Source: Streptomyces venezuelae (GTDB taxonomy: Bacteria > Actinomycetota > Actinomycetes > Streptomycetales > Streptomycetaceae). From it: a stretch of 64,000 bases of DNA. Positions 1 to 7,514 of the stretch are shown here, piece after piece. Numbering within the stretch: the first letter of the stretch is position 1; every line of letters starts with the position of its first letter. Under the pieces are notes generated by a model. It ran no database searches and was not told the DNA's origin. It was given only the letters and a program-made list of their open reading frames with translations. The stretch lies in the NCBI RefSeq assembly GCF_008642295.1, contig NZ_CP029190.1, forward strand, positions 2,142,001-2,206,000. The letters are read 5' to 3'. Made by a program: the position numbers and the translations under genes.

Positions 1-1048
1 TCAGCACCTTCTTGCCGGCCGCCTGCTTGGCCTTGATGGCGGCCTTGAACTCCGCCGGGGTCTCGACGCCCGGGCATTCGGCCGCCGGGCAGAGGGAGAA
101 GCGGATGTCCCCGGAGGTCACCGAGGTCGGCTCGCCGAAGGCCAGGTTGATGACGTCCCAGGAGGCGGGTACGTCGGCCATCCGGAGGTAGCCGGAGCCG
201 TTGGCGAAGCTCGCGTGCAGGTAGCCGACCAGGGCGTGGGCGGGCAGGTCCGGACCGGGGCCGGGGCCGCTCGTGGTGGTGGCGGAGACGGTCGCGCTCC
301 GGGGGGACTCGCCGGCCGCGTTGACGGCACTGACCTGGAAGGCGTACGTGGTGGCGGGTGCGAGCCCGGTGATGGTGGCGGAGGGGGCGGTGACGGACAG
401 GGGTTCGGCGCCGGCCCGGTGGACCCGGTAGCCGGTGGCGCCCGCGGTGGCCGTCCAGGAGAGGTTCACCGAGCCGGCGGTGGCGCCCGATGCGGTCAGG
501 CCGGTGGGGGCGGCCGGGGGCTGGGGCTGGCCGGGGCCGCCCGGGTCGGGGCCGACGAGGGTGAGGTCGTCGGTGAAGTGGGCCGGCTGGCCGTACCAGC
601 CGTGGGTGTAGACGCTCACCGAGGTGGTCGTGGGGCCGGTGCGGAAGGTGGTGGTCAGCTGCTTCCAGGCGCCCGGGGACTGGGTCCAGGTGGACACGTC
701 GGTGGTACCGGTGCCGGCCGCCCCGAGGTAGACGTACGCGCCCTGCACCCAGGCGGTGAGGGTGTACGCGGAGTCGGGTGTGACGGTGACGGTCTGGGCG
801 CAGCGGGCGTGGTCCTGGCCGGCCGGGGTGGCCTTGAGGGCCGAGGTTCCGCTGTGGGCGGGGGTGCTGACGGTGGTTCCGCTCGCACCCGAGCAGGTCC
901 AGTCGGTGAGGCCGGACTCGAATCCGCCGTTGCGGACGAGGTCGGCGTCGGCCGCGGTGGCCGAGGGGCCGGCGGCGAACAAGCCGGCCGCCGCGAGTGC
1001 GGCGGCCGTCAGGAGGGACAGGGCTCTGCGGGACGGGATTCTGCGCAC
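1..1048 (-). CDS. Secreted family 18 chitinase (3' end cut off by window edge)
   Basis: A secreted chitin hydrolase, of which only about 349 N-terminal residues are inside the window. In order it shows an N-terminal signal peptide (basic residues, then an Ala/Leu-rich core ending near ATAADAD, residues 1-33), a carbohydrate-binding beta-sandwich module beginning DLVRNGGFESG (about 35-165), a fibronectin type III module with LSWTATAGATGYRVHR (about 172-255), and the start of a GH18 barrel with VGYLHASF and VINLAFG. The barrel is cut before the DxxDxDxE active-site motif. The GTG start at 1048 is preceded by GGAGG at good spacing. The order binding module, FnIII, GH18 is common in Streptomyces chitinases. 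The promoter upstream carries a DasR-type operator, which fits control by N-acetylglucosamine. Confidence 0.88.
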   Translation of the reverse strand, partial: MRRIPSRRALSLLTAAALAAAGLFAAGPSATAADADLVRNGGFESGLTDWTCSGASGTTVSTPAHSGTSALKATPAGQDHARCAQTVTVTPDSAYTLTAWVQGAYVYLGAAGTGTTDVSTWTQSPGAWKQLTTTFRTGPTTTSVSVYTHGWYGQPAHFTDDLTLVGPDPGGPGQPQPPAAPTGLTASGATAGSVNLSWTATAGATGYRVHRAGAEPLSVTAPSATITGLAPATTYAFQVSAVNAAGESPRSATVSATTTSGPGPGPDLPAHALVGYLHASFANGSGYLRMADVPASWDVINLAFGEPTSVTSGDIRFSLCPAAECPGVETPAEFKAAIKAKQAAGKKVL

Positions 1049-1096
1049 GAGTTCCTCCGGAGCACGGGGGGAGGGAGGCGTCTGACGGCGCAGCAC

Positions 1097-1125
1097 AACA
1101 TGGTCCAGACCAATGCCCCTGTCAA
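1097..1125 (-). promoter_or_regulatory. Chitinase promoter with overlapping DasR-type (dre) operator
   Basis: Reading the minus strand, a perfect -35 TTGACA (1120-1125) is followed after 17 bases by a -10-like CATGTT (1097-1102). The near-palindrome TGGTCTGGACCA (1101-1112) lies between them and overlaps the -10. It matches the known dre core TGGTCTAGACCA except at one central base. In Streptomyces, DasR represses chitinase genes from such sites and is released by glucosamine-6-phosphate. The site is seen directly; binding is inferred. Confidence 0.75.
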
Positions 1126-1157
1126 GACCTCTCGTCGCCCTGGATCTGCGGCTGTCG

Positions 1158-1187
1158 CTGCGTCTGCGTCTACGTCTGCGTCTGCGT
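1158..1187. repeat. Five tandem CTGCGT hexamers, one variant forming a stop codon
   Basis: Five consecutive hexamers: CTGCGT, CTGCGT, CTACGT, CTGCGT, CTGCGT. On the minus strand they read ACG CAG (Thr-Gln). The single G-to-A change in the third unit turns CAG into the TAG that ends the neighbouring gene. Length changes in this tract would keep frame but alter the protein's tail. Confidence 0.85.
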
Positions 1188-1628
1188 CGCGACGGTTGCC
1201 GCCGCCTCGTGCATGGCCAGTTCCAGCACCGCCGGGTCGGTGAGCGTCCCCCGCCCGTCGGGGACCACCAGCCAGCGGACCCCGCCGGAGGCCCGGCCGG
1301 GGTACGGGACCACGATCCAGCTGCCGCGCCCGGCCCCCCGTACGCCCGTGCCCAGCCAGCGCGATGCCGTGCCCGGGGGCACGAAGAAGCCCAGCCGGGA
1401 GTGCCCGAAGTCGGAGAGCACCGGGCCGGGCCGGTCCAGGAGCCGGGTCAGGACCTCGAGGGTCTCCCGGCCCAGCTCCCCGGGGAGGATGAGCACGTCC
1501 CAGTGCCGGCCGGCGGGCAGCAGCGTCACCCCGAGCGGGTTGCGCTCCCAGTCCCACCGGCAGGTGCCGGGATCGGCCGCCGCCGAAACCAGCCAGTCCA
1601 CTGCCGTCTTGATCTCCGAGCCCTGCAT
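1170..1628 (-). CDS. Small hypothetical protein, possibly related to the prim-pol N-terminal family
   Basis: A 152-residue soluble protein of unknown function. No signal peptide or membrane segment is visible. The ATG at 1628 begins MQGSEIKTAVDWLV. Its core NPLGVTLLPAGRHWDVLILP resembles the stretch AAVLLPTGRSFDLIEV in the protein encoded at 61767, which looks like the N-terminal domain of bifunctional DNA primase/polymerases, so the two may be distant paralogues; that is inference from short similarity. The C-terminus ends in Thr-Gln repeats encoded by a hexanucleotide tract. No partner gene is evident: it lies between the chitinase promoter and the amine oxidase, both on the same strand. 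Confidence 0.7.
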   Translation of the reverse strand: MQGSEIKTAVDWLVSAAADPGTCRWDWERNPLGVTLLPAGRHWDVLILPGELGRETLEVLTRLLDRPGPVLSDFGHSRLGFFVPPGTASRWLGTGVRGAGRGSWIVVPYPGRASGGVRWLVVPDGRGTLTDPAVLELAMHEAAATVATQTQT

Positions 1629-1795
1629 CGCCCGGCCTCCGTTTCCCCGTGGGCGGATGTGTCCACCCGGAGAGAGCGGGGCCGGGCCGGGGTATGACGC
1701 GGGTCCGGCCACCCCGTGGTGGTGAATCGGGTCACGGGGTGACCGAGGGCGTGCGCCGGGAGCGGAACGACGGAGCGGGCGGGCTGCCAGGGGCT

Positions 1796-3211
1796 CTAGC
1801 TGTCGAAGCCCAGGCCCAGCCGGTCCATGGTCTTCAGCCACAGGTTCCGGCGACCGCCGCGGGCGTCCGCGCGGGCCAGCGACCACTTGGTGAGCGCGAT
1901 GCCCGTCCAGGCGATCGGCTCCGGCGGGAACGGCATCGGCTTCGACCGGACCATCTCCAGCTCGGTGCGCTCGGTCCGGGCTCCGTCCAGCAGGTCCAGC
2001 ATCACGTCCGCGCCGAAGCGGGTCGCCCCCACCCCGAGCCCGGTGTAGCCGGCCGCATAGGCGACCTTGCCCCCGTGCGCGGTGCCGAAGAAGGCGGAGA
2101 AGCGCGAGCAGGTGTCGATGGCCCCGCCCCAGGCGTGGCTGAAGCGCAGGCCGTCCAACTGCGGGAAGCAGGTGAAGAAGTGCTGGGCCAGCTTCAGATA
2201 GGTCTCCGGCCGGTGGTCGTACTCCGAGTCGAGCCTGCCCTTGTAGGGGTAGATCGCGTCGTAGCCGCCCCACAGGATCCGGTGGTCCGGGGTGATCCGG
2301 AAGTAGTGGAACTGGTTGGCGCTGTCCCCCAGGCCCTGCCGGTTCTGCCAGCCGATGGCCTTCAGCTGGTCGGCCGACAGCGGCTCGGTCATCAGCGCGT
2401 AGTCGTACACCGGAACGGTGTACGGGCGGATGCGCTTGACCAGGGACGGGAAGATGTTGGTGCCGAGCGCGACCCGGCGGGCGAAGACCCGGCCGTACGG
2501 GGTACGGACGGCCAGCCCGGCACCCGAGGCGGACATCTTCAGCCCGCGGGTGTTCTCGTAGATCCGCACTCCCAGGCCGAGGCAGGCCTGCTTCAGGCCC
2601 CAGGCGAGCTTCGCCGGGTTGAGCATGGCCACGCCGTCGCGGTCCCACAGTCCGGCGAGGAAGGTGGGCGAGTCGACCTCGGCGCGCACCGCGTCCCGGT
2701 CGAGGAACACGGAGCCGCCGAAGCCGAGCCGCTCGGCCTCCTCCTGCATCTCGCGCAGCTCCTCGACCTGGTGGGGCTCGGTGGCCACGTCGATCTCGCC
2801 GGTGCGCTCGAAATCGCAGTCGATGCCGTACCGGGCGACCGCGGCCTCGATCGCGTCCAGGTTGCGGGCTCCCAGCTCCTCCAGCTTGGCGAGTTCACCC
2901 GGCCAGCGGGCCAGCCCGTTGGCGAAGCCGTGGGTGAGGGAGGCAGCGCAGAAGCCTCCGTTGCGGCCGGAGGCGGCCCAGCCCGCCTCCTTGCTCTCGA
3001 TCAGTACGACGTCCCGGGCGGGGTCCCGCTCCTTGGCGAGCAGCGCCGTCCACAGGCCGCTGTAGCCGCCGCCGATCACCAGCAGATCGCAGTGCTCGTC
3101 GCTGGTGAGGGCGGGCTGAGCGGGGGGCTTGCCAGGGTCGTCCAGCCAGTACGAGACCGGCAGTGCATCGGAAAGGGATCGTGTGACACTTCGCATGGCG
3201 ACTGGGGCCAT
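1796..3211 (-). CDS. FAD-dependent amine oxidase (DAO family, gamma-glutamylputrescine oxidase-like)
   Basis: A 471-residue flavoprotein of the DAO superfamily. The dinucleotide-binding motif LLVIGGGYSGLWTALLAKE lies near residue 42, followed by SGRNGGFCAAS, which is typical of PuuB-like oxidases, and a C-terminal GYTGLGVGATRFGADV flavin-binding stretch. Such enzymes oxidise N-substituted or primary amines to aldehydes with release of peroxide. Its position just after a PotABC-like importer and in the same neighbourhood as two aldehyde dehydrogenases suggests a polyamine-derived substrate; this is inference. The ATG at 3211 is chosen because AGGGAG lies about ten bases upstream. A second ATG five codons in is possible. 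About 47 bases separate it from the upstream permease, so it probably ends the same operon. Confidence 0.85.
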   Translation of the reverse strand: MAPVAMRSVTRSLSDALPVSYWLDDPGKPPAQPALTSDEHCDLLVIGGGYSGLWTALLAKERDPARDVVLIESKEAGWAASGRNGGFCAASLTHGFANGLARWPGELAKLEELGARNLDAIEAAVARYGIDCDFERTGEIDVATEPHQVEELREMQEEAERLGFGGSVFLDRDAVRAEVDSPTFLAGLWDRDGVAMLNPAKLAWGLKQACLGLGVRIYENTRGLKMSASGAGLAVRTPYGRVFARRVALGTNIFPSLVKRIRPYTVPVYDYALMTEPLSADQLKAIGWQNRQGLGDSANQFHYFRITPDHRILWGGYDAIYPYKGRLDSEYDHRPETYLKLAQHFFTCFPQLDGLRFSHAWGGAIDTCSRFSAFFGTAHGGKVAYAAGYTGLGVGATRFGADVMLDLLDGARTERTELEMVRSKPMPFPPEPIAWTGIALTKWSLARADARGGRRNLWLKTMDRLGLGFDS

Positions 3212-3258
3212 GGCTTCCAACTCCCTACGGGAAACTACGGAACCACGAAAGTACGAGA

Positions 3259-4065
3259 TTACTTGGTTTGTGCCTTTTTGCGGCGGTTGCCGATCATCTG
3301 ACCGGCGAGGACCACCAGCACCGCGATGACGAACATCGCCGTGCCGATGACGTTGATCTGCACGGGCGTACCGCGCTGGGCCGAGCCCCACACGAACATG
3401 GGGAAGGTGACGGTGTTGCCCGAGTTGAAGTTGGTGATGATGAAATCGTCGAAGGAGAGCGCGAAGGAGAGCAGCGCACCGGCGGCGATACCGGGGGCCG
3501 CGATCGGCAGGGTGACCCGCAGGAAGGTCTGCACGGGTCCCGCGTAGAGATCGCGGGCGGCCTCCTCCAGCCGGGGGTCCATCGACAGCACGCGCGCCTT
3601 GACCGCGGCGACGACAAAGCTCAGGCAGAACATCACGTGGGCGATCAGGATGGTCCAGAAGCCCAGCTCGATGCCCATGTTGAGGAAGAGCGCGAGCAGC
3701 GAGGCCGCCATCACGATCTCCGGCATCGCCATCGGCAGGAAGATCAGCGAGTTGACTGCGCCCCGGGCCCTGAACCGGTACCGGACCAGGGCGAAGGCGA
3801 TGGCGGTGCCGAGGGCGGTCGCGCCGAGGGTGGACCAGAGGGCGATCTGCAGCGAGAGCCCGAGGGAGCCGCACAGGTCGGCGACCCCGCAGGGGTCCTT
3901 CCAGGCCTCGAGCGAGAACTCCTGCCAGGAGTAGTTGAACCGCCCCGTGGGGTTGTTGAAGGAGAACACCGTCACGACGAGGTTCGGCAGGATGAGGTAG
4001 GCGAGCGTGCACAGGCCCGCGATCACGACCAGATTGCGGCGCAGCCAGGCGAGTGGAGTACGCAT
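3259..4065 (-). CDS. potC: Spermidine/putrescine-type ABC transporter permease, PotC-like
   Basis: A 268-residue inner-membrane permease with about six hydrophobic segments. The EAA loop region (DPRLEEAARDLYAGPVQTF) couples to the ATPase. The sequence FLPMAMPEIVMAASLL and the DDFIITNFNSG stretch are characteristic of PotC-family polyamine permeases. The start ATG overlaps the stop of the upstream permease by one base (TGATG), showing translational coupling in a potA-potB-potC order. The C-terminus ends in a basic NRRKKAQTK tail. The substrate (putrescine or spermidine rather than another cation) is inferred from family and neighbours. Confidence 0.88.
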   Translation of the reverse strand: MRTPLAWLRRNLVVIAGLCTLAYLILPNLVVTVFSFNNPTGRFNYSWQEFSLEAWKDPCGVADLCGSLGLSLQIALWSTLGATALGTAIAFALVRYRFRARGAVNSLIFLPMAMPEIVMAASLLALFLNMGIELGFWTILIAHVMFCLSFVVAAVKARVLSMDPRLEEAARDLYAGPVQTFLRVTLPIAAPGIAAGALLSFALSFDDFIITNFNSGNTVTFPMFVWGSAQRGTPVQINVIGTAMFVIAVLVVLAGQMIGNRRKKAQTK

Positions 4066-4997
4066 CAGACCAGGTCCTCCGTCCCCGCTCGGCGGATGTA
4101 GATGGTCACCATGATCAGCACGATGGCCATGAGGATGAAGGACAGCGCGGCGGCTGTCGGGTAGTCGAGGATGCGCAGGTACTGCGACTGGATGACGTTG
4201 CCGATCATCCGGGTGTCGGTGGAGCCGAGCAGTTCGGCGTTGACGTAATCGCCGCTCGCCGGGATGAAGGTGAGCAGGGTTCCGGAGACCACGCCGGGCA
4301 TGGACAGCGGGAAGGTGACCTTCCGGAAGGTCGTGACGGGGCGTGCGTACAGGTCGCCGGCCGCCTCGTGGAGCCGGGTGTCGATGCGCTCCAGCGAGGT
4401 GTACAGCGGCAGGATCATGAACGGCAGGAAGTTGTACGTCAGACCGCAGACCACTGCGAGCGGGGTGGCCAGCACCCGGTCGCCCTCGGTCATACCGAGC
4501 CAGCTGGTGACGTCCAGGACGTGCAGGCTGTTCAGGGCGCCGACCACCGGGCCGCCGTCGGCGAGGATCGTCTTCCAGGCCAGGGTGCGGATCAGGAAGC
4601 TGGTGAAGAACGGCGCGATGACCAGGATCAGCAGCAGGTTGCGCCAGCGGCCCGCCTTGAAGGCGATCAGGTAGGCCAGCGGGTAGCCGAGCAGCAGGCA
4701 CAGCACGGTCGCGGTGCCGGCGTACAGCAGGGACCGCAGGAACTGCGGGTAGTACTCGGTGAAGGCGTCCCAGTAGGTCTGGAAGTGCCAGGTGACCTGG
4801 AAGCCCTCTTCGAGGGAGCCGGTCTGCACCGAGGTCGAGGCCTGGTAGATCATCGGCAGCACGAAGAAGACCAGCAGCCACAGGATGCCGGGCAGCAGCA
4901 GCCAGTACGGGACCAGCCGCTTGCGTACGGAGGGCTTGTGGACCGGGGGGTCCGCGGCGGCGGGCGCCTGCGGCGGCGCCTCGGCGGTGGCGGTCAT
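4065..4997 (-). CDS. potB: Spermidine/putrescine-type ABC transporter permease, PotB-like
   Basis: A 310-residue membrane permease. A Pro/Ala-rich cytoplasmic N-terminus precedes the first transmembrane segment (LLLPGILWLLVFFVLPMIY). The EAA-type loop TRLHEAAGDLYARPVTTF is clear, and so is the PASGDYVNAELLGS segment common in PotB-like proteins. It overlaps the upstream ATPase gene by four bases (ATGA) and the downstream permease by one base, so the three transporter genes are translationally coupled. It should pair with the 268-residue permease to form the membrane channel. Confidence 0.88.
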   Translation of the reverse strand: MTATAEAPPQAPAAADPPVHKPSVRKRLVPYWLLLPGILWLLVFFVLPMIYQASTSVQTGSLEEGFQVTWHFQTYWDAFTEYYPQFLRSLLYAGTATVLCLLLGYPLAYLIAFKAGRWRNLLLILVIAPFFTSFLIRTLAWKTILADGGPVVGALNSLHVLDVTSWLGMTEGDRVLATPLAVVCGLTYNFLPFMILPLYTSLERIDTRLHEAAGDLYARPVTTFRKVTFPLSMPGVVSGTLLTFIPASGDYVNAELLGSTDTRMIGNVIQSQYLRILDYPTAAALSFILMAIVLIMVTIYIRRAGTEDLV

Positions 4998-6154
4998 GCG
5001 CCCTCCTCGACGGTCTCGACTCCGGCGTCGATGTCCTGGGAGGCGTCCAGGCCGAAGGTGTGCTCCGGGTTCCAGTGCAGGACCACCTCGGCACCGGGGA
5101 CCAGCCGGGCGTCGCGCTCGATGTTCTGCACGTACACCTCCAGCTCGGCGCAGACCGGGCTGTCGATGACGAACTGGGTGGAGACGCCGATGAAGGAGGA
5201 GGCGACGATCCGGCCGGCGATCTTGTTGCGGCCGTCGGCGACGGTGTGCTCCTGGTCCGCCGGGACCAGGGATATCTTCTCCGGGCGCACGCCGACCAGC
5301 AGCTGACCGCCGGTGCGCGGGGTGGTGGCGCAGCGGGCGCCGGGCAGCCGGAGCTTCGTACCGGCCGCGGAGACGACCACGTCCTCGGAGGAGCCCCCGG
5401 CGGACTCCACGGCGGCCTGGATGAGGTTGGAGGTGCCGAGGAAGTTGGCGACGAAGGTGGTGCGCGGGTTCTCGTAGAGCTCGGCGGGGGCGCCCAGCTG
5501 CTCCACCCGGCCGCCGTTCATCACCGCGACCGAGTCGGCCATGGTCATGGCCTCCTCCTGGTCGTGGGTGACGTGCACGAAGGTGATCCCGACCTCGGTC
5601 TGGATGCGCTTGAGCTCCAGCTGCATCTGTCGGCGCAGCTTGAGGTCGAGGGCGCCGAGCGGCTCGTCGAGCAGGAGTACCTGGGGGTGGTTGATGAGCG
5701 CGCGGGCCACGGCCACGCGCTGCTGCTGGCCACCGGACAGCTGGTGCGGCTTCTTGCGGGCGTGCTCGCCGAGCTGGACGAGATCGATCATCTCGTCGAC
5801 CTGCTTCCCGACCGACTTGATACCGCGGCGGCGCAGGCCGAACGCGATGTTCTCGAAGATGTCCATGTGCGGGAAGAGCGCATAGCTCTGGAAGACCGTG
5901 TTCACCGGACGCTTGTACGGCGGGAGGTGGGTGACCTCCCGGTCGCCGAGGCTGACCGTGCCGGTGGAGGGGTCCTCCAGGCCGGCGATCATGCGCAGGG
6001 TGGTGGTCTTGCCGCAGCCGGAGGCGCCGAGCAGGGCGAAGAAGGAGCCCTGGGGGATGGTGAGGTCGAGCGGGTGCACGGCGGTGAAGGCGCCGTAGTG
6101 CTTGCTGATCCCGCTGAGGCGGACATCGCCGCCGGTGGTGGTCTTGTCAGTCAT
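4994..6154 (-). CDS. potA: Polyamine-type ABC transporter ATP-binding protein, PotA-like
   Basis: A 386-residue ATPase that energises the importer. Walker A GASGCGKTT is near residue 43, signature LSGGQQQRVAVARAL near 138, and Walker B LLLDEPLGALD near 160, followed by the H-loop VTHDQEEA. A TOBE-type regulatory domain follows, with VGVRPEKISLV and a C-terminal EVVLHWNPEHTFGLD. Length and layout fit PotA. It is the first gene of the coupled transporter block and lies about 58 bases downstream of the binding-protein gene. Confidence 0.9.
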   Translation of the reverse strand: MTDKTTTGGDVRLSGISKHYGAFTAVHPLDLTIPQGSFFALLGASGCGKTTTLRMIAGLEDPSTGTVSLGDREVTHLPPYKRPVNTVFQSYALFPHMDIFENIAFGLRRRGIKSVGKQVDEMIDLVQLGEHARKKPHQLSGGQQQRVAVARALINHPQVLLLDEPLGALDLKLRRQMQLELKRIQTEVGITFVHVTHDQEEAMTMADSVAVMNGGRVEQLGAPAELYENPRTTFVANFLGTSNLIQAAVESAGGSSEDVVVSAAGTKLRLPGARCATTPRTGGQLLVGVRPEKISLVPADQEHTVADGRNKIAGRIVASSFIGVSTQFVIDSPVCAELEVYVQNIERDARLVPGAEVVLHWNPEHTFGLDASQDIDAGVETVEEGA

Positions 6155-6212
6155 GGGTCGCGGTCCCGGTTGTCTGTGGTGGGAGGGAGGGGGAGGACGG
6201 CCGGCAGGCCCG

Positions 6213-7463
6213 TCAGGCGCCGATGAGCTTGGCGAACTTCTCCTCGTACGCCGTCTCTTCCTCCGAGGTGAGGGAGCGGAAGGCGTGGGACTTGGCGGCC
6301 ATCGCCTTGTCCGGGACGATCAGGGTGTTGTCGGCGAGGGCCGGATCGATCTTGGCGAGCTCGTCCTTGACGCCTTCGACCGGGCAGACGTAGCTGATGT
6401 AGGCGGCCAGCTGGGCCGCGACCGGGAGCTCGTAGTAGTAGTCGATGAGCTTCTCGGCGTTGGCCTTGTGCCGGGCCTTGGCGGGGACCAGGAGGTTGTC
6501 GCTGGAGGTGATGTATCCGGCGGCCGGGATGGCGTACTGGATGTCGGGGTTGTCGGCCTGCAGCTGGATCACGTCGCCGGCCCAGGCGAGGCAGGCCGCC
6601 AGGTCGCCCTTGTCCAGGTCGGCGGTGTAGTCGTTGCCGGTGAAGCGGCGGATCTGCTTCTTGTCCACGCCCTTCTGCAGGCGGCCGATGGCGGCGTCGT
6701 AGTCGGCGGTGGTGAAGCTCGCCGGGTCCTTGCCCTGGTCGAGCAGGGTCATGCCGACGGTGTCGCGCATCTCGGTGAGGAAGCCGACCCGGCCCTTGAG
6801 GGAGGGGTCGTCGAGCAGCTGGGTGACGGAGTCGACCTTCCGGCCGCCGGTGGCCTTGGTGTTGTAGGCGATGACGGTGGAGATGCCGGTCCACGGGTAG
6901 CTGTGGACACGGCCCGGGTCCCAGTCGGGGTTGCGGAACTGCGGGGACAGGTTCGCGAAGGCGTGCGGCAGGTGGGAGGCGTCGAGCTTCTGCGCCCAGC
7001 CGAGCCGGATGATGCGGGCGGCCAGCCAGTCGGTGACCACGATCAGGTCACGGCCGGTGTCCTGGCCGGCCGCGAGCTGCGGCCTGATCTTGCCGAAGAA
7101 CTCGACGTTGTCGTTGATGTCCTCGGTGTACTTGACCTTGATGCCGGTGCGCTTGCCGAACTCGGCGAGGGTCGGGCGGGTCTTCTCGTCCTCGCTGGTG
7201 TCCATGTACTCGGTCCAGTTGGAGAAGTTGATCTCCTTCTCCCGGTCCGAGTGGTCGTCGGAGGGGACCGCGGCCGTGCCCTCCCGCTTGGCGGGCGGGA
7301 TCCCGCAGCCGGTCAGACCGGCCAGGGCGCCCAGCGTGAGCGCGCCGGCTCCGGAGGCCCGCAGCAGCGAGCGGCGGGTCAGCGCGCCGCGCCCGGAGGT
7401 GAGGCTGCGCCGCAACGCGGCGAGTTGCGCCGCCGAGAGGCGGTCGGGCTCGTGGTGGTCCAT
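6213..7463 (-). CDS. potD: PotD-like polyamine-binding Tat lipoprotein (copy 1)
   Basis: A 416-residue extracytoplasmic solute-binding protein. The N-terminus has a twin-arginine motif TRRSLLRASG, a hydrophobic core, and a lipobox ending LTGC, so it is likely exported by Tat and lipid-anchored. The mature part has PotD-family features such as INFSNWTEYMD and RRFTGNDYTADL. ATG at 7463 is preferred to an in-frame TTG six bases upstream because AAAGGG sits eight bases before the ATG. It heads the potA-B-C operon. A second homologue lies at 15118-16296, sharing RDLIVVTDW-type and LGWAQK stretches, so the locus has two receptors for one complete importer. Confidence 0.88.
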   Translation of the reverse strand: MDHHEPDRLSAAQLAALRRSLTSGRGALTRRSLLRASGAGALTLGALAGLTGCGIPPAKREGTAAVPSDDHSDREKEINFSNWTEYMDTSEDEKTRPTLAEFGKRTGIKVKYTEDINDNVEFFGKIRPQLAAGQDTGRDLIVVTDWLAARIIRLGWAQKLDASHLPHAFANLSPQFRNPDWDPGRVHSYPWTGISTVIAYNTKATGGRKVDSVTQLLDDPSLKGRVGFLTEMRDTVGMTLLDQGKDPASFTTADYDAAIGRLQKGVDKKQIRRFTGNDYTADLDKGDLAACLAWAGDVIQLQADNPDIQYAIPAAGYITSSDNLLVPAKARHKANAEKLIDYYYELPVAAQLAAYISYVCPVEGVKDELAKIDPALADNTLIVPDKAMAAKSHAFRSLTSEEETAYEEKFAKLIGA

Positions 7464-7514
7464 GCGCAATGCCCTTTCGGGTGTCGTGTGTCCGCCGGTC
7501 GGAGCGGAGCGCGG

